The translations under genes were made by a program, and so were the position numbers. Shown here one piece after another: positions 33,565 through 42,157 of a stretch of 64,000 nt of DNA (within the stretch, counting starts at the first letter, position 1; every line of letters begins with the position of its first letter). Under the pieces are notes generated by a model. The model saw only the letters and a list, made by a program, of their open reading frames with translations, was not told the origin of the DNA and did no database searches. Source of the DNA: Microbispora rosea. GTDB taxonomy: Bacteria > Actinomycetota > Actinomycetes > Streptosporangiales > Streptosporangiaceae. Location of the stretch: assembly GCF_900156315.1 (NCBI RefSeq), contig NZ_FTNI01000001.1, forward strand, positions 496,001 to 560,000, read 5' to 3'.

Positions 33565-36500
33565 TCAGAACGGCTCGTCGAGGGCCAGCCGCCTGACCTC
33601 GGGCAGGTATTCGTCCAGCTCACCGGGCTCGAACCGGCACATGCCGATCACGTACCAGAACTGGCCCGTCACGTCGCCCTCCAGCTTGTACAGCCCGTCG
33701 GGCGAGAACGCGGCCCATCCCTCGGGCAGGCCGAGCAGGGTGGCGCGGCGTTCGCGCCGGGGAACGTCCCACAGGATCACCACGCCGTCGTCGCCGGCGC
33801 TGGCGAGCAGGTCCCCGGAGGGGTGGAACGCGACCGACCAGATCCGGCGGCCGTGACCGGCGAGGGTGCCGACGCGCGCGCCGGAGGCCGGGTCCCACAG
33901 GTGGACGGCGAGGTCGTCCCCGGCGGTGGCCAGCAGGTCGCCCGACGGGCTGAAGGCGGCCGTCCACAACCGCCCGCCCCCGGCGAGCACGTGCAGGCAC
34001 TCGCCGGAGGCGACCTCCCACAGGCGGGCCGTGCCGTCGTTGCTCGCGCTCGCCAGCAGGTCTCCAGACGGGGAGAAGGCAACCGCGTACACCCGGTCGT
34101 CGTGGCCGCTCAGCGTCGCCGCCCACTGGCCGGTCGACGCGTCCCACAGCCGCACGTTGCGGTCGTCGCAGCCCGTGGCCACGACCCTGCCGTCGGGGCT
34201 GAAGCCGATCGATCTGACCCGGCCCCGGTGCCCGGCGAGGTTGGCGACCTGCCGCCCCGAGGGGCGATACCACAGCCGCACGCTGTCGTCGTCGTTCGCG
34301 GTGGCCAGCAGCTGCCCGTCGGGGCTGAACGCCTCGGCCCACACATGGTCGGTCTCGACGTTGAGCTCCCGCTCGTACGCGCCTGCCACCGGGTTCCACA
34401 GGTAGACGCCGCCGTCGTTGCTCGCGGTCGCCAGCAGCGGACCGGCCGGGCTGAAGACCGCGGAAACCAGCCGGTCGGCCGCCCCGGTGAGCGAACGCAG
34501 GCGGCGGCCCGTGGCCGGATCCCACAGCCGTACGTAACCGTCGTTGCCGCAGGCCGCGAGCATGCCGCCGTCGGCGGAGAAGCGGACCGAGGTGATGCGG
34601 CGGCCGTGGCCGCGCAGCGTCTGGACGCACTGCCCGGTGTGCGGGTCCCACAGGCGGGCGGTGCCGTCGTTGCTGCAGGTCGCGAGCTGCCGGCCGTCGG
34701 GGCGGAACGCGAACGGCCACACCGAGCCCCGGTGCCCGGTCAGCTCGGCCCGCGCCTGCCCGGTGCGGTGGTCCCAGATCCGGATGACCCCGTCGCTGTC
34801 GCCGGTCGCCAGCAGCTCGCCGGTGGGGTCGAACAGGACCTGGTAGACCGCGCCGCGGTGCCCGGGCAGGCTGCCGGCGGCCTCGCCCGTGACCGGGTCC
34901 CACAGCCGCACGGCTCCCTCCGTGTCGCCGGAGGCGAGCAGCCGGCCCTCCGGATGGAAGGCGAGGGAGTAGAGCCGGCCGGGATGGCCGGTCATCTCGT
35001 GCAACGCGGCGCCGGTGCGGGGGTCCCAGAGGCGCAGCACGCCCTGGCCGTCCCCGGCTGCCAGGCGGGTGCCGTCGGGGCTGAGGACCAGGCGGTAGAC
35101 CGCTCCGCTGTGGCCGTGCAGGTGGTGGCGCACCCGCCCGGTGGCGAGGTCCCACACGCGGATCGCCCCCGCGCTGTCGCCGGTCACCAGCAGCCCCGGC
35201 AGGAACACGGCCGTGTAGATCGGGGCGGTGTGGCCCGGCAGCTCCCACACGAGCTCACCGGACGCCCAGACCCGCATGATCCCGTCCGCGCCGCCGGCCG
35301 CGATCAGGTCGCCGGAGGTCACCACAGGCCACACGCCCTCGGGATGGCCGCGCAGGACCTGCGACGGCTCTCCGGTGGCCGGGTCCCACACCCGGACGGT
35401 CCCGTCGCTCGCGCCGGTCACCAGCCCGGTCTCGCCGTAGGCGACGTTGTAGACGCGGCCCCGGTGGCCCTGCAGGGTGCGTAGGGCGGACCCGGTGACG
35501 CTGTCGCAGACCAGGACGCCGCCGTCCTCCCCGCCGAGGGCGAGCACGCCCCCACCGGGGTCGTAGGCGACCGGTTCGGGCAGGCGGCTGCTGTCGAAGC
35601 GATAGCCGTACGGCACGCCGACGACGGCGGGGGCCAGCTCGGCGCCGACCCGGCCGTCGTCCGTCCCGGGGACGCCGGGCGCCACGGCCGCGCCGCGCAG
35701 CTCCGGAGCTCCCCGGGGGACGCCGGTGACGTCGATGAGCGCGGCCCGGTCCCAGCGGCTGCCCTCGACGGCGACGTCCCGCAGGTCGGCGCGGGCGAAC
35801 CGGGCCCGGGTGAGGTCGGCGCCGCGCAGGTCGGCGCCCACCAGCACGGCCTCGTCCAGGCGCGCCCCCGCGAGCCGGGCGTCCCGGAGCACGGCGTGGG
35901 ACAGGTCGGCCCCGACGAGCCGCGTGTCGGTCAGGTCGGCGCCGGTGAGGTCCACCCCCTGCAGCTCGCGGTAGGACAGGTCCTCGCCGCTGAGCCGGGC
36001 TCCGCGCAGGTCGGTCCTGGCTGAGGTGCGCAGCCGGGTGGTCACCTTGATGGCGTTCGCCCGCGCGACGTCGCCCGCGACGGGGGAGGCGAGCGTGCGG
36101 GCCGCCCACGCCTGCAGCCGCGAGGCGTCGGCCAGGTCGCACAGGAAGTCCACGGCGAGCGCCGACAACGGCCCCAGGCCGAGCCCCGGCGCGTGGCCGG
36201 CGTCGAGCGACCCCGCGAGGTGCCGGGCCACCAGCCACTCCACGACCGAGGCGTGGATGAAGCCGAACAACCCCTCGTCCGTGCGGACCAGCAGGCTGCC
36301 GGCTCCGACGGCGTGCGCGGCCTGCTCGGGTGTCAGCCGCGAGGCCCCCTGCCCTCCCGTGGTCGCGCCGCCGTCCGCGTCGGCCGCGCCCGCGGGCTCC
36401 GCCTGCCCGGAAGCGACGCGCGGTCCGTACAGCACGCGGCTCTGCGCGTCGGCGGCCAGACCGGTGAGCGTGTCGGCGACCTCGGCCAGCTCCGCCGGCC

Positions 36501-39339
36501 GCAGGTAGGTCTCGCCGGTCTCCCACAGCCGCAGCGCGAGCGTGGTCGCGGCCCGCCGCAGCTCCTCGCGGGTCAGCCCGCCGGGAGCCCCGGCCACGCC
36601 GCGCACGCGCTCCTCCTCGAAGGCCAGCCACGTGTCGAGGATCTCCTGGTAGAGACCGGCGGCGCTGATCGCCTCCCCGGCCTGGGCGACGGCGCGCAGC
36701 CGTTCGGCGGGCAGGTCGGCGATGAAGCTGAGCATGCGGGGGTTGTGCGCCAGGCCGAGCAGGTCGCCGATGCCCGTGAGCAGAGCCATGCGCTCGTCGG
36801 CCGCCTGCCGCGAGCCGTACCGGTTGACCAGGTAGGCGCGGATCTGCTCCTCGGTGAACTCCTCGATGCTGAGCACCCGCCGGTTCGGCAGCAGGCCGAC
36901 CTTCTCCCCGAGGGCGGTCATCACCTGGCTGCGCGACTTGAAGTGCTGGGTGCGCCCGGCCACGAGGATCTTCGCCTTGTCCTCCGCCGCGCGCAGCAGG
37001 GTGTCGAGATGGTCGGCCGCCCGCTCGTACGTCACGCGGGTGACCAGTTCGTCGAAGCCGTCGAACAGCAGCACGATGCGGCCCTGGCGCAGCATGTAGT
37101 TGAACGCCTTGAGGTCGATCAGCTCCTCGCCGTGGTTGGCGAGGTGCGCCGCGACCAGCCCGGCGACCGAGTGCGCCTTGTCGAGGGCGCGCAGCTCGAT
37201 CAGGATCGGCGTGAGGTGCGGCAGCTCGGCGGGGATGCGCCTGGCCATTTCGCGCAGCGAGAACGTCTTGCCCCGGCCGAAGTCGCCGAGCACGAGCACG
37301 AACCGCCCGTGGTCGGCCGCGAGCAGCCGCATCAGCTCGTCGGTCAGGTCGTCGCGCACTTCGCCGCCGGTCCGGTCGAGCTCCCTGAACCGCTGCGGCA
37401 CGTACAGCTCGGGCGGGTAGCGGCGGTCGCCGCGCAGCCTGGCCGTCTGCCCGGCCACGTAGGACGACAGGTCGAGCAGGCCCTGGAACTCGGTGAAGCT
37501 GCGCAGCCGCAGGCCGCGCCGCAGCGCGTCGTCGCGTAACGCCCGCGACGGCTGCGGTCCCTGGTAGACCAGCTCGGCGGCGTGCTCCAGCCCCGCCGCG
37601 TGAACGTGACCGAGGAACGTCTCGACCCGGTCCTGGTCCAGCTCCCCGGCGTGCGCGCCGATCAGGACCTGGCGGACGAACCCGTCCTCGGGGTGGGTGA
37701 CGAGCAGGCGCGGCGGGTCGCCCGCGACGCGGCGGATCTTGGCCCGCTCGAAGCGGGTCTCGCAGACCTCGGCGATCCGGTCCAGCAGCAGGTCGGCCGG
37801 GCCCGCGGGCTCCTCCGGCTCCTGCGCCGGCGGCTCCGGAGCCGCCGGGGCGGGGGTCTGCGGCCGCCAGCCGCGCCAGCCGTACGGCAGGACCTCGGGG
37901 TCGCCCAGCTCCGGCCGGTCCCTGGTCCACCGGCGCAGCCCCTGCGGGGTGAGCTGGAGGATCTGGTGACGGCCCGGGGCGAGCGCGGGCACGCACGGCA
38001 ACCCCTCCAGCTCCCAGACCTCCTCAGGGCCGCCGCGCCGGGCGTCCCGCCCGTGGACGAGCAGGTCGAGCCGGGAGCCGAGCAGCCGTTCCAGGGTGGC
38101 GGCGTCGCGCAGGCCGGGGCGCGGGGGATGGGCGACGACGCCGATCCGCAGCCATCCTTCGAACGGCCGCAGCCGCTCGGCGAACCACGCCGCCTGGGCC
38201 TCGCCGACGAAGCCGTAGTCGTCCTCCTCGCGGTGGCTCATCGCGATCGTGGAGTTGATCCCGGCGACGACCGTGCGCAGCTCGGGCAGTTCGAACAGCG
38301 TCCACGGCTGGGCGCTGTCGAAGGCCGGGCCGTCAAGGCCCTGGTAGAGCTCGCCGAAGAGCGTGGAGAAGTGCCGCCACTTGGGCCAGTAGGGCGGCTG
38401 CGGGCGCACGTCGTCGGCCTCGCAGGTCGCGAAGTAGGCCCGGCAGGCCGCCTTGGTGACGTCACGCGGCCCGGGGACGACCACCAGCCGTCCGGGTTCC
38501 AGCCCCAGCAGCACGCGCAGCCCGGTGAGGAACGCGAGGGCCTGCTCGCATTCGCGGATGCTGCCCGACTCGGTGAGGTCGCCTGTCACCATCAGGAGGT
38601 CGGGCCTGGGCACCCCGGCGTCGGCGAGGCGGGTCAGGTCGGCCCACACGCTCGCCTGCAGCTCGCCCGCGTCGAGCGGCTCGTCCGCCTCGGCCAGGCC
38701 GCGCCCGAACCGGGGCCCGGCGACGTGCAGCACGGTCACCGCGGAGGCGCCGCCCGCGCGCTCGGCCGTGGGGAACGCCGGTTCGGCCGCCGGGGCGCGC
38801 CGGGCCCGGGGCACCCGTACGGCGGGCGGCGCGGGGTCGGCCGGCGGATGGAGGGCACGCGCGCCCGGCCCCGCGGGGAACCGGGGCGGCTCGTCCGGCT
38901 TGGCCCGGCCGGCCAGCGCCTGCCTGATCCGCGTCAGCAGCAGCCGCCGCGCCTCGTCGGGGTCGGCCACGCCGAGGAGGTCCACCCAGGTGATCGTGGA
39001 CAGCAGGCCGTCGAGCGGGCAGTCCTCCAGCCGGACCGTCACGAGCTTGTTGGACGGGTTGTCGGGATCGGCGCGCAGCGCCGCCTGCCACTCGAGCCTG
39101 CCGTACCGCGAACCCAGGTAGTTGCGGGTGAGCACGGCGACGACCAGGTCGGCCTCGCTGACCCCGCGGTCCATGAAGTCGATGAAGTTGGTGCCCGGCA
39201 CGAAGTCCCACGCCTGCAACATCGTGCGATAGCCGGCCGCTTCGAGCTGCCAGGCGATCCACGTCGCCCACCGCTCGTCGGCGGGGGAGTAGCTGACGAA
39301 GATCTCGGTCCGCGCGTCCCCCCGCCCCGTGTGCGTCAT
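33565..39339 (-). CDS. TIR - pseudo-metallophosphoesterase - NACHT - pentapeptide - WD40 protein (bacterial NLR-like)
   Basis: The roughly 1,924-residue protein has these parts. Residues 10-142: TIR domain (TEIFVSYSPADERWATWI; putative catalytic Glu83 in GRLEWQAAL). 145-198: Pro/Ala linker. 199-435: calcineurin-like phosphoesterase fold with lost metal ligands. 515-640: unassigned alpha/beta region, perhaps nuclease-like. 678-840: NACHT NTPase with P-loop GDFGRGKT and Walker B VLLFDGFDEL. 1025-1040: FIHASVVEWLVARHL, typical of NACHT proteins. 1108-1200: pentapeptide (A[DN]LxG) repeats. 1254-1860: fourteen WD40 repeats and a partial one. A conserved-looking tail ends the protein. This is the layout of signal-transducing STAND proteins, several of which defend bacteria against phage by TIR-driven NAD loss; defence is inference here. 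AATACT seven bases before the ATG suggests a leaderless transcript. Single gene, no obvious partner. Confidence 0.93.
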   Translation of the reverse strand: MTHTGRGDARTEIFVSYSPADERWATWIAWQLEAAGYRTMLQAWDFVPGTNFIDFMDRGVSEADLVVAVLTRNYLGSRYGRLEWQAALRADPDNPSNKLVTVRLEDCPLDGLLSTITWVDLLGVADPDEARRLLLTRIRQALAGRAKPDEPPRFPAGPGARALHPPADPAPPAVRVPRARRAPAAEPAFPTAERAGGASAVTVLHVAGPRFGRGLAEADEPLDAGELQASVWADLTRLADAGVPRPDLLMVTGDLTESGSIRECEQALAFLTGLRVLLGLEPGRLVVVPGPRDVTKAACRAYFATCEADDVRPQPPYWPKWRHFSTLFGELYQGLDGPAFDSAQPWTLFELPELRTVVAGINSTIAMSHREEDDYGFVGEAQAAWFAERLRPFEGWLRIGVVAHPPRPGLRDAATLERLLGSRLDLLVHGRDARRGGPEEVWELEGLPCVPALAPGRHQILQLTPQGLRRWTRDRPELGDPEVLPYGWRGWRPQTPAPAAPEPPAQEPEEPAGPADLLLDRIAEVCETRFERAKIRRVAGDPPRLLVTHPEDGFVRQVLIGAHAGELDQDRVETFLGHVHAAGLEHAAELVYQGPQPSRALRDDALRRGLRLRSFTEFQGLLDLSSYVAGQTARLRGDRRYPPELYVPQRFRELDRTGGEVRDDLTDELMRLLAADHGRFVLVLGDFGRGKTFSLREMARRIPAELPHLTPILIELRALDKAHSVAGLVAAHLANHGEELIDLKAFNYMLRQGRIVLLFDGFDELVTRVTYERAADHLDTLLRAAEDKAKILVAGRTQHFKSRSQVMTALGEKVGLLPNRRVLSIEEFTEEQIRAYLVNRYGSRQAADERMALLTGIGDLLGLAHNPRMLSFIADLPAERLRAVAQAGEAISAAGLYQEILDTWLAFEEERVRGVAGAPGGLTREELRRAATTLALRLWETGETYLRPAELAEVADTLTGLAADAQSRVLYGPRVASGQAEPAGAADADGGATTGGQGASRLTPEQAAHAVGAGSLLVRTDEGLFGFIHASVVEWLVARHLAGSLDAGHAPGLGLGPLSALAVDFLCDLADASRLQAWAARTLASPVAGDVARANAIKVTTRLRTSARTDLRGARLSGEDLSYRELQGVDLTGADLTDTRLVGADLSHAVLRDARLAGARLDEAVLVGADLRGADLTRARFARADLRDVAVEGSRWDRAALIDVTGVPRGAPELRGAAVAPGVPGTDDGRVGAELAPAVVGVPYGYRFDSSRLPEPVAYDPGGGVLALGGEDGGVLVCDSVTGSALRTLQGHRGRVYNVAYGETGLVTGASDGTVRVWDPATGEPSQVLRGHPEGVWPVVTSGDLIAAGGADGIMRVWASGELVWELPGHTAPIYTAVFLPGLLVTGDSAGAIRVWDLATGRVRHHLHGHSGAVYRLVLSPDGTRLAAGDGQGVLRLWDPRTGAALHEMTGHPGRLYSLAFHPEGRLLASGDTEGAVRLWDPVTGEAAGSLPGHRGAVYQVLFDPTGELLATGDSDGVIRIWDHRTGQARAELTGHRGSVWPFAFRPDGRQLATCSNDGTARLWDPHTGQCVQTLRGHGRRITSVRFSADGGMLAACGNDGYVRLWDPATGRRLRSLTGAADRLVSAVFSPAGPLLATASNDGGVYLWNPVAGAYERELNVETDHVWAEAFSPDGQLLATANDDDSVRLWYRPSGRQVANLAGHRGRVRSIGFSPDGRVVATGCDDRNVRLWDASTGQWAATLSGHDDRVYAVAFSPSGDLLASASNDGTARLWEVASGECLHVLAGGGRLWTAAFSPSGDLLATAGDDLAVHLWDPASGARVGTLAGHGRRIWSVAFHPSGDLLASAGDDGVVILWDVPRRERRATLLGLPEGWAAFSPDGLYKLEGDVTGQFWYVIGMCRFEPGELDEYLPEVRRLALDEPF

Positions 39340-39346
39340 GGAGCCC

Positions 39347-39352
39347 AGTATT
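39347..39352 (-). promoter_or_regulatory. putative -10 element of the TIR-NACHT gene
   Basis: On the minus strand AATACT ends seven bases before the ATG at 39339. No Shine-Dalgarno sequence is visible, so leaderless expression is plausible. Confidence 0.35.
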
Positions 39353-39404
39353 CACGGTGCCGCCGACGCTTTGGAGGGGTTCGATCATCCTCGGGCCGCC
39401 GATA

Positions 39405-39410
39405 TAGGGT
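39405..39410 (+). promoter_or_regulatory. putative -10 element of the permease gene
   Basis: TAGGGT (within GATATAGGGT) ends six bases before GTG 39417 and decides that start over GTG 39411. Confidence 0.35.
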
Positions 39411-39416
39411 GTGCGC

Positions 39417-40607
39417 GTGGCGACCGGGCTGCGGCGACTGAGCGTTCTCGACTGGATCAGATTCGGGCTGCTCGCGGCGGGCCTGGTCTTCGTGGCCACC
39501 GGCCTGCTGCCGGCCGAGGAGGCCAGGGACAGCATCGAACGCATCGCCCCGCTGCTGCTGTTCCTCGGCGCGGTGATCGTGCTGGCGGAGCTGACCAAGG
39601 AGGCGCAGGTCTTCGACGTCATCGCGACCCGCATCGCGATCGTCGGCAGGGGGAGCTACGCCGTTCTCTTCCTGTTCTGCACGGCCTTCGCCTCGCTGGT
39701 CACGATCGTCCTGAACCTGGACACCACGGCCGTCCTGCTGACGCCGGTCATGCTGGCCCTGGCGCCGCGCGCGAAGATCGCGCCGCTGCCGCTCGTGATG
39801 ACCACGGTCTGGCTGGCCAACACCGCGAGCCTGCTGCTGCCGGTCTCCAACCTCACCAACCTGCTCGCCATGAACCGGGTCGCGCTGACCACGCAGGAGT
39901 TCGCCGCGCGGATGTGGGCGCCCCAGGCCGCGTCGATCGCGGTGACGATGGCGTTCCTGTGGGCGTTCTACTGGCGGCGCGGCGAGCGGGGCGAGGACCG
40001 CTACGTGCCGCCGCCTCCGGTGCCGGTGGCCGACCGGGTGCTGTTCGGCGTCGCGGGGGTGGCGTGCCTGCTGTTCATCGCCGCGATCCTGGCGGGCGTG
40101 GAGATCGGCGTCGCGGCTCTCGTCGCGGCGGTCGCGGTCGTCGCCGCCTTCGCCTGGCGCGACCGGGCGAAGCTCGTGTGGAGCCTGATCCCCTGGCGGC
40201 TGCTGGTCTTCGTCACCGGGCTGTTCCTCGTGGTCCCGACGCTCAGCCGCCTCGGTCTGGCCGACGTGATGCGCGCGCTCGTCGGCGTCGGCGGCGACGG
40301 GGACGGCGCCTATCGTGCGGCGGCCGCCGGAGCCGCGCTGTCCAACGTGCTCAACAACCTCCCGGCGTACGTCGCGGGCGAGCAGGTGATCCCCGCGGCC
40401 AATCACACGCAGCTGCTGTCGCTGCTCGCGGGCACCAACCTGGGCCCGGTGATCACGCCCTGGGGCTCGCTCGCGACGCTGCTGTGGTTCGAGTGGTGCC
40501 GGCGGGGGGACGTGCGGGTGCCGCTGGCCAAGTTCGTCGCCACGGGCGCGGGCCTCGCCGTGACCGGCCTCGCCGCGACGGTGACCGTCCTGATCCTCAC
40601 CGCCTGA
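39417..40607 (+). CDS. ArsB/NhaD-type ion permease (SLC13-like)
   Basis: The protein of about 396 residues has ten to eleven membrane helices and the family's paired hairpin motifs: VLNLDTTAVLLTPVM, and ANTASLLLPVSNLTNLLAM near 135, then SNVLNNLPAYV and TNLGPVITPWGSLATLLW near the end. ArsB, NhaD and citrate carriers belong here, so it may export arsenite or exchange sodium or carboxylates. No arsenate reductase or ArsR gene is nearby, which leaves the substrate open. It is divergent from the TIR-NACHT gene with a 77-base gap. Confidence 0.88.
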   Translation: MATGLRRLSVLDWIRFGLLAAGLVFVATGLLPAEEARDSIERIAPLLLFLGAVIVLAELTKEAQVFDVIATRIAIVGRGSYAVLFLFCTAFASLVTIVLNLDTTAVLLTPVMLALAPRAKIAPLPLVMTTVWLANTASLLLPVSNLTNLLAMNRVALTTQEFAARMWAPQAASIAVTMAFLWAFYWRRGERGEDRYVPPPPVPVADRVLFGVAGVACLLFIAAILAGVEIGVAALVAAVAVVAAFAWRDRAKLVWSLIPWRLLVFVTGLFLVVPTLSRLGLADVMRALVGVGGDGDGAYRAAAAGAALSNVLNNLPAYVAGEQVIPAANHTQLLSLLAGTNLGPVITPWGSLATLLWFEWCRRGDVRVPLAKFVATGAGLAVTGLAATVTVLILTA

Positions 40608-40659
40608 TCCCCACTCCCGAGCCGCCTCCCCGAGGGCCGCCCCGGCGCTCGCGGACGGT

Positions 40660-41082
40660 TCAGCCGCGGGGCGCCCCCGCGTCGTCGTAGCGTCGCCGCG
40701 CCCGTTCGACGTGGTCGAGGTTGGTGGCGGCCCACTCGGCGATCTGGGCGAAGACCGGGGAGAGGGTGCGGCCGAGCTCGCTGATCTCGTATTCGACGCG
40801 CGGCGGCACCTCGGGATGGTAGGTGCGGACCACCAGGCCGTCGCGCTCCAGCTGGCGCAGGCGCTGGGTGAGCACCTTGGGGGTGATGTTCTCGATGCGC
40901 CGCTCCAGCTCGACGAACCGCTGGCGGCCGAAGGCGTGGAGCGACCAGAGGATGGGCGAGGTCCACCGGCTGAACACGATGTCGACGACAGGGGAGATCG
41001 GGCAGGCCAGTTCGGGGTCGGCCGTGGGGTCGGCCGTGCGGTCGGCCGCCGGCGGGGTCGTCTCGGTCGCCACGGGTTGCAC
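40660..41082 (-). CDS. HxlR-family transcriptional regulator
   Basis: The 140-residue protein has the winged-helix HxlR domain (VVDIVFSRWTSPILWSLHAFGRQRF; ITPKVLTQRLRQLERDGLV; YEISELGRTLSPV, each quoted in part). HxlR proteins sense aldehydes or quinones, often through a Cys; the single Cys here is in ELACPISPV just before the helix-turn-helix, a typical position. It is divergent from the NmrA-like gene, with about 100 bases between them, and probably controls both. GTG start at 41082. Confidence 0.9.
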   Translation of the reverse strand: MQPVATETTPPAADRTADPTADPELACPISPVVDIVFSRWTSPILWSLHAFGRQRFVELERRIENITPKVLTQRLRQLERDGLVVRTYHPEVPPRVEYEISELGRTLSPVFAQIAEWAATNLDHVERARRRYDDAGAPRG

Positions 41083-41106
41083 CCCTCTGAGGTAGTCACT
41101 TTCCTC

Positions 41107-41116
41107 TAGGTACCTA
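41107..41116. promoter_or_regulatory. palindrome in the HxlR/NmrA promoter region
   Basis: TAGGTACCTA is a perfect ten-base palindrome between the divergent genes. TACTATAC follows it and could provide -10 elements in both directions. Likely HxlR operator. Confidence 0.45.
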
Positions 41117-41182
41117 CTATACGGAGGCTGTTAGCGTCGCCGTCATCGCGAGAGACCACTGGGAAAGACGCGGGAGTCGATC

Positions 41183-42028
41183 ATGTTTGTGGTGACGGGT
41201 GCGACCGGGAACGTCGGTCGGTCGCTGGTGCGGGCCCTGGCGGAGGCCGGGGAGCGGGTGACGGCGGTGTCGAGGGGCACGGCCCCGGTCAACCTGCCGA
41301 AGGGGACCGGACACGTACGGGCCGATCTGGCCGCGCCGGAGACCCTGCGGCCCGCTTTCGACGGCGCCGAGGCCCTGTTCCTGCACGACGGCGGCACGGG
41401 CGGCGTCGGGCTCGACCCGAGAGCCATCCTGGACGTGGCCAGGGCCGCCGGGATCCCGCGGGTGGTGCTGCTCTCCTCGCAGGGCGTGGTGACCAGGCCA
41501 CAGTCGGAGTCCCACGGAGGTGTCATGCGGGCGGTCGAGGAGGCGGTGCGCGAGTCGGGCCTGGCCTGGACGATCCTGCGGCCCGGCGTCTTCGCGTCCA
41601 ACGCCTACGCCTGGGCGGAGTCGGTACGCGCCGAGCGGACGGTCGCCGCGCCGTTCGGCGACGTCGGGATCCCGGTGATCGATCCTGCGGACATCGCGGA
41701 GGTCGCGGCCGTGGCTCTGCGCAAGGACGAACACGCGGGCCGTGCCTACGTGCTGAACGGACCGGCGGCCGTCACGCCCCGGCAGCAGGCCGAGGCGATT
41801 GGGGCGGCCCTCGGTGAGCCGGTGCGGTTCGTGGAGCTGACCCGGGCCGAGGCGCGGGCGCGGATGGCGCCGTTCATGCCGGAGGCGTCCGTGGAGACCT
41901 CACTGGCCGTCCTCGGCGAGCCCAGCGCCGCCGAACTGCGGCTCAGCCCGGACGTCGAGCACGTGCTGGGCCGCGCGCCCCACCCCTTCGCCGAGTGGGC
42001 CCGCCGCAACGCCGAAGCCTTCCGGTAA
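41183..42028 (+). CDS. NmrA-like NAD(P)-binding protein
   Basis: The 281-residue atypical SDR begins FVVTGATGNVGRSLVRAL, the NAD(P) motif, and has the family's VVLLSSQGVVT and SGLAWTILRPGVFASN segments. Such proteins are either quinone reductases (QorB type) or redox sensors. A GGGAG ribosome site precedes the ATG. It is divergent from an HxlR regulator, a frequent pairing for reductases induced by quinones or aldehydes. Confidence 0.9.
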   Translation: MFVVTGATGNVGRSLVRALAEAGERVTAVSRGTAPVNLPKGTGHVRADLAAPETLRPAFDGAEALFLHDGGTGGVGLDPRAILDVARAAGIPRVVLLSSQGVVTRPQSESHGGVMRAVEEAVRESGLAWTILRPGVFASNAYAWAESVRAERTVAAPFGDVGIPVIDPADIAEVAAVALRKDEHAGRAYVLNGPAAVTPRQQAEAIGAALGEPVRFVELTRAEARARMAPFMPEASVETSLAVLGEPSAAELRLSPDVEHVLGRAPHPFAEWARRNAEAFR

Positions 42029-42157
42029 CCGCGACGTCGCCTCCGGCGCTCTGGTCACCGGGCGGCCGGCGGCTATGGGCGCCGGTGAGAACGACACGGC
42101 GGAATGTTGTGGGAATCCTCATTCGCCGTACGGAGGGTCTTGGTATGGGATCGATCC

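Noticed and set aside
38030-38745. Active metallophosphoesterase activity in the TIR-NACHT protein
   Set aside because: Four of five ligand motifs are altered, so catalysis is unlikely even though the fold is recognisable.
39417-40607. Permease as a functional partner of the TIR-NACHT gene
   Set aside because: It is divergently transcribed, belongs to an ordinary ArsB/NhaD-type family and has its own promoter; linkage alone is not evidence.
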